A stretch of DNA of 64,000 bases, from NCBI RefSeq assembly GCF_024609325.1, contig NZ_JANHMQ010000001.1, positions 992,001 to 1,056,000 of the forward strand, read 5' to 3'. Made by a program: the position numbers and the translations under genes. Origin of the DNA: Geothrix fuzhouensis. GTDB lineage: Bacteria; Acidobacteriota; Holophagae; Holophagales; Holophagaceae. The notes under the pieces were generated by a model. It was given only the letters and a program-made list of their open reading frames with translations. It was not told the DNA's origin and made no database searches. Position 1 is the stretch's first letter. Every line of letters starts with the position of its first letter. Below, in pieces: positions 60,002-64,000 of this stretch.

Positions 60002-60919
60002 CTAGCCTAAGACCAGGTGTGACATCGGCGACTCAAGCCTATTTCTTCGCCGCAGTAGATCAGCCGCAGAGCGCAGATCTTTTGGAAAATCGACGAGGCC
60101 ACCGCTCTTGCCTCCAATAAATGCATCATCTTCGCGTAGGAGCAGATGTTTAAATCGTCGGCTATTGAAGTCGGCGTCCCAATCGGAGACATACACCGGA
60201 AATGGCGAATACGGAATCTCGGGCTCAATGTCGCGAAGAATATACCCCCAGGTCATGGCTGGTCCTTCTGGTCCTTCTACTACGCGAATGGTCTTTTGGA
60301 TTTCCTGGCCTGAGGTATCGATCGGGAATGATCTCCCAAGATGCAATAGTGCATGTTGTTCTGTCTCACTCGATTTTTGGCGTATTGAAAGGGTTGATTG
60401 AGATTTTGGAACACGGTCTTGTTTGGAGATCCTATCGAGCTCCTGAGGCACCCATTCGAGAAAACTGACTGAATTTTCTTTCTCGTGGCATTTCAAGAAC
60501 CAGGAATCCATCCAATTCCACGAGCTAGATAAATCTCGTTTCTTAATATCAATTTTTTTCAACATTTCTGGTGTTACCAGATTGACTTTTTTTAAATTGA
60601 TTCGATCTTCAATGCTGTACTCATTACCTAATTTTTTACTAAAAAACATAGAAATCCCTCTACAAATATCAATACCTTCTATGTCATCACATAGCATATC
60701 CAAGGTATTGTTTATCCATAAAATTTCGAGTTCCAAAAATATTTTAAATCTGGAATATTTCCACTGCTCCATAGCAATAAACATTTTCGCAAATTCATCT
60801 TTGGTTTCTGGGCCTGTGGTCAAAAAAGCCCAAATCAATGCCGCCCGAAATTCAGATGGTATGTCGTCCCACTCAAGCCATTGCTTGTTCCAGCGGGGAT
60901 CCTTCCACACTTTGGTCAT
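60002..60919 (-). CDS. Unknown protein coupled to the mod-res operon
   Basis: This 305-residue protein has no recognised domain. It is soluble and helical near the start (FRAALIWAFLTTGPETKDEFAKMFIAMEQW), Lys/Ile-rich in the middle, and has a more conserved-looking end (MTWGYILRDIEPEIPYSPFPVYVSDWDADFNSRRFKHLLL). The ATG at 60919 overlaps the res stop codon as ATGA, so it is translated with res. Its 5' two thirds are strongly AT-rich, unlike all neighbours, showing recent transfer. It may be a third component of the restriction system. Confidence 0.75.
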   Translation of the reverse strand: MTKVWKDPRWNKQWLEWDDIPSEFRAALIWAFLTTGPETKDEFAKMFIAMEQWKYSRFKIFLELEILWINNTLDMLCDDIEGIDICRGISMFFSKKLGNEYSIEDRINLKKVNLVTPEMLKKIDIKKRDLSSSWNWMDSWFLKCHEKENSVSFLEWVPQELDRISKQDRVPKSQSTLSIRQKSSETEQHALLHLGRSFPIDTSGQEIQKTIRVVEGPEGPAMTWGYILRDIEPEIPYSPFPVYVSDWDADFNSRRFKHLLLREDDAFIGGKSGGLVDFPKDLRSAADLLRRRNRLESPMSHLVLG

Positions 60920-63654
60920 TTTGAAGTTACGCCTAATGGAACTTCTGTCGCGCATGTTTTCAACAAAAAGACCAAAGAACTGTTTGGAAGTATTTGGTCA
61001 TGCGGAATAAGCACATATTTCCAAGGCTTCCCACCATTTTCAAGCTCGTGTTTTGTGGCGTGCTGGCACCACAAATCCGCTGCCGCTTTCTTGGCCAGAA
61101 CAATTTCGTCCTTCATTTCCTTGGCCATCTTCGGCTCACAGATAAGCTTCATGCTCTCTGTCTCCACCACAAAATCCGGCTCGTAGGCATGGTCTTTGTT
61201 GTAGAAAATTCTGAACTGCCCCGACGCTGGCTTCATCCACTTCAGCGCCTCCCGCTCGTTTTCGAGGATCTCGGCGAAACGGCGCTCTGAATCAGAATCG
61301 AATTTCTGGATGGGATACATGCAGCGCTTGAACCCATTGAAGAGCATCTTGGGGATGTCCTGCTTGTTGGAAACGGGCGTTTTAAAGTCCCGCAGGGGTT
61401 CGTCTGTCGGGGCTTGGAAGACGTTGGCCTTGAGAACCACGAAGCCCTTCGTGACACGGGCTTCGTAGCCGGTAGCCTTCTCCCACACCTGCGCCTGCAT
61501 TTGCGCGTGGATGAAGTCTCCAAGCTGCTTCTGGTGGTACTGGAGCACATTTTCAACTTCGCCATCATCGGCCAAGTAACTTTGCAGGTGCTTCACCAAC
61601 TGCCCCGCTAGCTTGTACAAGAGGGCGGCATGGTCGTCGTAGGAGATGTCATCTCGATCGATGAGCTCGCGCACCAGGTAATCTTCAAGGCGCTCCTCAT
61701 GCCCAAAGGCCAGTCCTGCTTGCAGGAAGCGCCTTTCGTTGGTACGGATTTCCTCCAGAAGGATGTTCCGATCCACTGGCTGAAGCCGAACCCCTGTGGT
61801 ATCCAGATCGAAATCCGAAAAGCCAGAACTCACTTCTCCGGTGGGCACCACGATGATGCGTGGAATCGAAATCGTCTCTTTGACCACATGGGCGAGCGTT
61901 TGCTCGACGATGGCGGCGATGTCTGGCTTGACCTCCCCTTCCACCACTGGGCGGGCCGCATAGGCTATCTCGGCCTCACGGACGATCTCTGCCCGTACAT
62001 CTTCCTTCTTCAGTTCATAGGCCCCGCGAAGGTGCTCAAAGTTGGGAAGTGAGGTAAGCACAGAGCGAACAACATTCTTTTCTGCCTCGGTCTTGAACAT
62101 CGGCTCTTCGGCGGTAGGTAGCAACAATGTGTGCTGACCTCCGTCCGTGGCTTCAACCAGGGTTCCAAGAAGGCTCGCTTCGAGCACCGATGGCACTGTG
62201 ACCACCTGTTGTGGTTTATCGGGGATGTCCTTCCCGATCACCAGGCCCTTCCTGATGATGGAATCAGGGTCCTTCGCATGATCCACAATGTCCTGGAAAC
62301 GGTCGTGAGCCACGATAGTCAGGGTGTCTACCTCGGGCACACCTGTCCGCTTCCCGTAGGGCAAGCGCAGACCACGCCCAATGGACTGCTCCACCAGGGT
62401 TCTGGAATTGGCAGCCCGCAGCGGGACGATGGTGTACAGGTTCCGAACGTCCCAGCCCTCCTTGAGCATATTCACGTGAACCACAATTTCCGTGGGTTCC
62501 AAGGGGTCTTCCACCGCGAGCAGTTTCGCCACAACGTCTTCGGATTCCTCTCCACGTAGATTGGAATGGACCGTGATCACGCGGCTCTTGTAGCGCCCAT
62601 CGAAGAAATCATCGTTTTGGATGATTGCCACTAATTCATTGGCGTGGGCGACATCCTGAGCCACGACGAGCATGAAGGGCTTCACATAGGGAACCCCATT
62701 CTGCTTCGCGTAGGTGGTGAGCTCCACTTTGGTGAATTCGTGGATTCGAACTCCGTCCTCTAACTTCAGCTTTTCTAACTGCTTTTCGGTGTAGTTGGCT
62801 GGATTGAAATTTTCCCGCGTGGCGACGGCGGGTTCCTTAACGAAGCCGTCCTTCATGGCATTCGCCAAAGAGTAGTCATAGATGACGTTCTTGAAGGGAG
62901 TGCGGCTTCCTGCACTGCCTTCGACGAAGGGGGTTGCCGTAAGCTCCAAACCCATGATGGGCTTGAGCTCGTTGATCGCTTTCATGCCAGCGGCGGCTCG
63001 ATAGCGATGCGCTTCATCCATCAGCAGGACGAGGTCCGGTAGGCCCGCCAGATAGTCGAAATAGCTCTGGCCGATGTATTCCGCCAAGCGTTTGATACGA
63101 GGAGCCTTGCCGCCGCGAACTTCGCTGTTGATCTTCGAGATATTGAAGATGTTGATATGGATCGAATCCATGCCCGGTAGAGCCTGGACTTGCATCCCCT
63201 CTGGACGGTCCTCCACCCGGACACCGCGACCACTTTCGTAATTGTCGCCAGTGATGATTTCAGGATGATTGAAGGTGAAATCCGAGATGCCCTGGAAGAC
63301 ATACTTCGATGTTCCAGGCGTGAAGTCTGTGATCAGCTTGTTGTAGATCGTAAGGTTGGGCGCGAGGACAAAGAAGTGCCGGATGCCCTTGGCTTGGTAC
63401 AGGTAGGCGATGAAGGCACCCATGAGCCGCGTCTTGCCAACTCCTGTTGCCAGGGCGAAGCATAGCGAAGGGAAGTCGCGCTCGAAATCCTCCACCGTCG
63501 GGAAAAGGGCCTTGATCGCGTCCAGAGAGGCTATCGCGTCCTGATCCTTAGTCATGGGCAGAAGGTCTGCAACCTGCGCCAGAATCTTAAGGGATTCTGC
63601 CTGGGGAGCACGGAGGCTCATGCGCCCCACGAGGGCGTTCAGGGTCTTATTCAT
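60916..63654 (-). CDS. Type III-like restriction enzyme, helicase-nuclease (Res) subunit
   Basis: This 912-residue protein has a DEAD/DEAH helicase: Walker A ATGVGKT (69-75), LMDEAHRYR near 213, GLELTATPF (motif III), and IGRGLRLPYGKR (motif VI). The C-terminal part holds a PD-(D/E)xK-like nuclease (SERRFAEILENE, then YEPDFVVETESMKLICEPK). This order is that of Type III Res subunits. It overlaps the upstream methyltransferase gene and the downstream unknown gene, each by four bases. It cuts or translocates DNA only with its Mod partner. Confidence 0.88.
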   Translation of the reverse strand: MNKTLNALVGRMSLRAPQAESLKILAQVADLLPMTKDQDAIASLDAIKALFPTVEDFERDFPSLCFALATGVGKTRLMGAFIAYLYQAKGIRHFFVLAPNLTIYNKLITDFTPGTSKYVFQGISDFTFNHPEIITGDNYESGRGVRVEDRPEGMQVQALPGMDSIHINIFNISKINSEVRGGKAPRIKRLAEYIGQSYFDYLAGLPDLVLLMDEAHRYRAAAGMKAINELKPIMGLELTATPFVEGSAGSRTPFKNVIYDYSLANAMKDGFVKEPAVATRENFNPANYTEKQLEKLKLEDGVRIHEFTKVELTTYAKQNGVPYVKPFMLVVAQDVAHANELVAIIQNDDFFDGRYKSRVITVHSNLRGEESEDVVAKLLAVEDPLEPTEIVVHVNMLKEGWDVRNLYTIVPLRAANSRTLVEQSIGRGLRLPYGKRTGVPEVDTLTIVAHDRFQDIVDHAKDPDSIIRKGLVIGKDIPDKPQQVVTVPSVLEASLLGTLVEATDGGQHTLLLPTAEEPMFKTEAEKNVVRSVLTSLPNFEHLRGAYELKKEDVRAEIVREAEIAYAARPVVEGEVKPDIAAIVEQTLAHVVKETISIPRIIVVPTGEVSSGFSDFDLDTTGVRLQPVDRNILLEEIRTNERRFLQAGLAFGHEERLEDYLVRELIDRDDISYDDHAALLYKLAGQLVKHLQSYLADDGEVENVLQYHQKQLGDFIHAQMQAQVWEKATGYEARVTKGFVVLKANVFQAPTDEPLRDFKTPVSNKQDIPKMLFNGFKRCMYPIQKFDSDSERRFAEILENEREALKWMKPASGQFRIFYNKDHAYEPDFVVETESMKLICEPKMAKEMKDEIVLAKKAAADLWCQHATKHELENGGKPWKYVLIPHDQILPNSSLVFLLKTCATEVPLGVTSK

Positions 63655-64000
63655 TCTTCCACCTCCAGCCCGAGCGCCTGTGAGCCTTCGCTGGGCTTGG
63701 CTGTCTTCGGTGGCCTGCTTCGACGTTTAGTAACCCCTCCGGGCTCTGGCGTAGCCACGGGATCTAGGGGCGCGGCTCCAAGGTCAGAGGCGCTGGGAAG
63801 GTTCTGGATGTTCAAGCTGTAGTCGTCGTGCCCCCACTCGCATTTCGAAAGCACACTCTGGGGAATCTTCTTGAGGGTGAGATTCGGGTAGGACTCTGCA
63901 TCACCTCGGAATGCCCCACAACACACCAACAATGTCTGCTTCTCACCGACCTCTTCGGAGATCGCGCGAAGCTGAGTCTGGGTGAGGGACTGTGTTGTGA
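63651..64000 (-). CDS. Type III-like DNA methyltransferase (Mod), 3' end only
   Basis: Only the C-terminal 116 codons are in the window; the frame is open through the right edge. The end contains LTQTQLRAISEEVGEKQTLL, LTLKKIPQSVL and KCEWGHDDYSLNI, typical of the C-terminus of Mod-type adenine methyltransferases, followed by a Pro/Arg-rich tail. The catalytic motifs lie outside. Its stop overlaps the res start as ATGA, fixing the mod-res order. Confidence 0.78.
   Translation of the reverse strand, partial: TTQSLTQTQLRAISEEVGEKQTLLVCCGAFRGDAESYPNLTLKKIPQSVLSKCEWGHDDYSLNIQNLPSASDLGAAPLDPVATPEPGGVTKRRSRPPKTAKPSEGSQALGLEVEE

Larger units (their letters stand above)
51362..64000. mobile_element. 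Integrated element at tRNA-Ser (left part; right end outside window)
   Basis: Starting at the tRNA-Ser 3' end, gene content changes to mobile and defence functions: a decayed ORF, serine recombinase, two ParB-like proteins, XRE regulator, ArdC, SSB, AbrB-type protein, RepA-like ATPase and a type III-like restriction-modification operon. Parts are strongly AT-rich compared with the chromosome (about 60450-60900). No second copy of the tRNA 3' end is present in the window, so the far attachment site must lie beyond 64000 if it exists. Confidence 0.75.

Noticed and set aside
51272-64000. A prophage
   Set aside because: No capsid, terminase, portal, tail or lysis gene is seen; ArdC, SSB, RepA-like and ParB genes fit a conjugative or plasmid-like element better.
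1-64000. CRISPR array or cas genes
   Set aside because: No regularly spaced direct repeats of 23-40 bases and no cas-like proteins were found.

Overview
The window is GC-rich bacterial chromosome, apart from an AT-richer right end. It suggests a Gram-negative heterotroph with anaerobic metabolism: a tungsten-type aldehyde oxidoreductase operon, a SecD-SecF fusion, several MotA/ExbB-ExbD/TonB-type envelope genes, and a PilZ and HD-GYP complement. My best guess is an acidobacterium of the Holophagae (Geothrix/Holophaga-like). That placement is inferred from gene content and style, not from an rRNA or marker-gene match.

Layout. 1-1113: end of a metallophosphoesterase and a PilZ c-di-GMP protein. 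1126-6789 (minus): an AorABC-type aldehyde:ferredoxin oxidoreductase operon with a MoaD-like sulfur carrier, a small unknown protein and a POT-family transporter. 7107-9076: an ArnD-like deformylase and a secreted alpha/beta hydrolase. 9271-13649 (minus): tgt-yajC-secDF. 13911-16538: tonB-exbB-exbD-exbD. 16584-21282 (minus): an EamA transporter, a PDZ/radical-SAM DUF512 protein and an EF-G-like GTPase. 21411-24957 (minus): a fatty-acid beta-oxidation pair. 25123-29639: a MoxR ATPase, a small unknown protein and a large Ser/Thr kinase. 29935-32989: a fused double permease and its ATPase, followed by a duplicated scrap of the ATPase gene. 33145-38576 (minus): EamA, a PBP4-like peptidase, a pseudopilin, an HD-GYP protein and a FabD-like acyltransferase. 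38627-40115: a P-loop protein with an overlapping small ORF, and a CoA-binding protein. 40235-44519 (minus): carAB with an upstream terminator-like hairpin and a possible leader peptide. 44770-51217: tadA, three adjacent exported proteins of unknown role, and a DUF2891 protein.

At 51272-51361 lies tRNA-Ser(CGA). Everything to its right reads as an integrated element that runs off the window: a decayed ORF beside the tRNA, a HhH protein, an overlapping serine recombinase-ParB-ParB operon facing an XRE regulator across palindromic operator-like sites, an ArdC antirestriction protein, SSB, an AbrB-type protein, a RepA-like AAA ATPase, and a type III-like mod-res operon. That operon carries a third, AT-rich, translationally coupled gene of unknown function at its end.

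The most interesting candidates for undescribed biology are the coupled third gene of the mod-res operon, the recombinase-ParB-ParB module with its operators, the carAB leader, and the scrap of a second ABC ATPase gene that differs only at synonymous sites.
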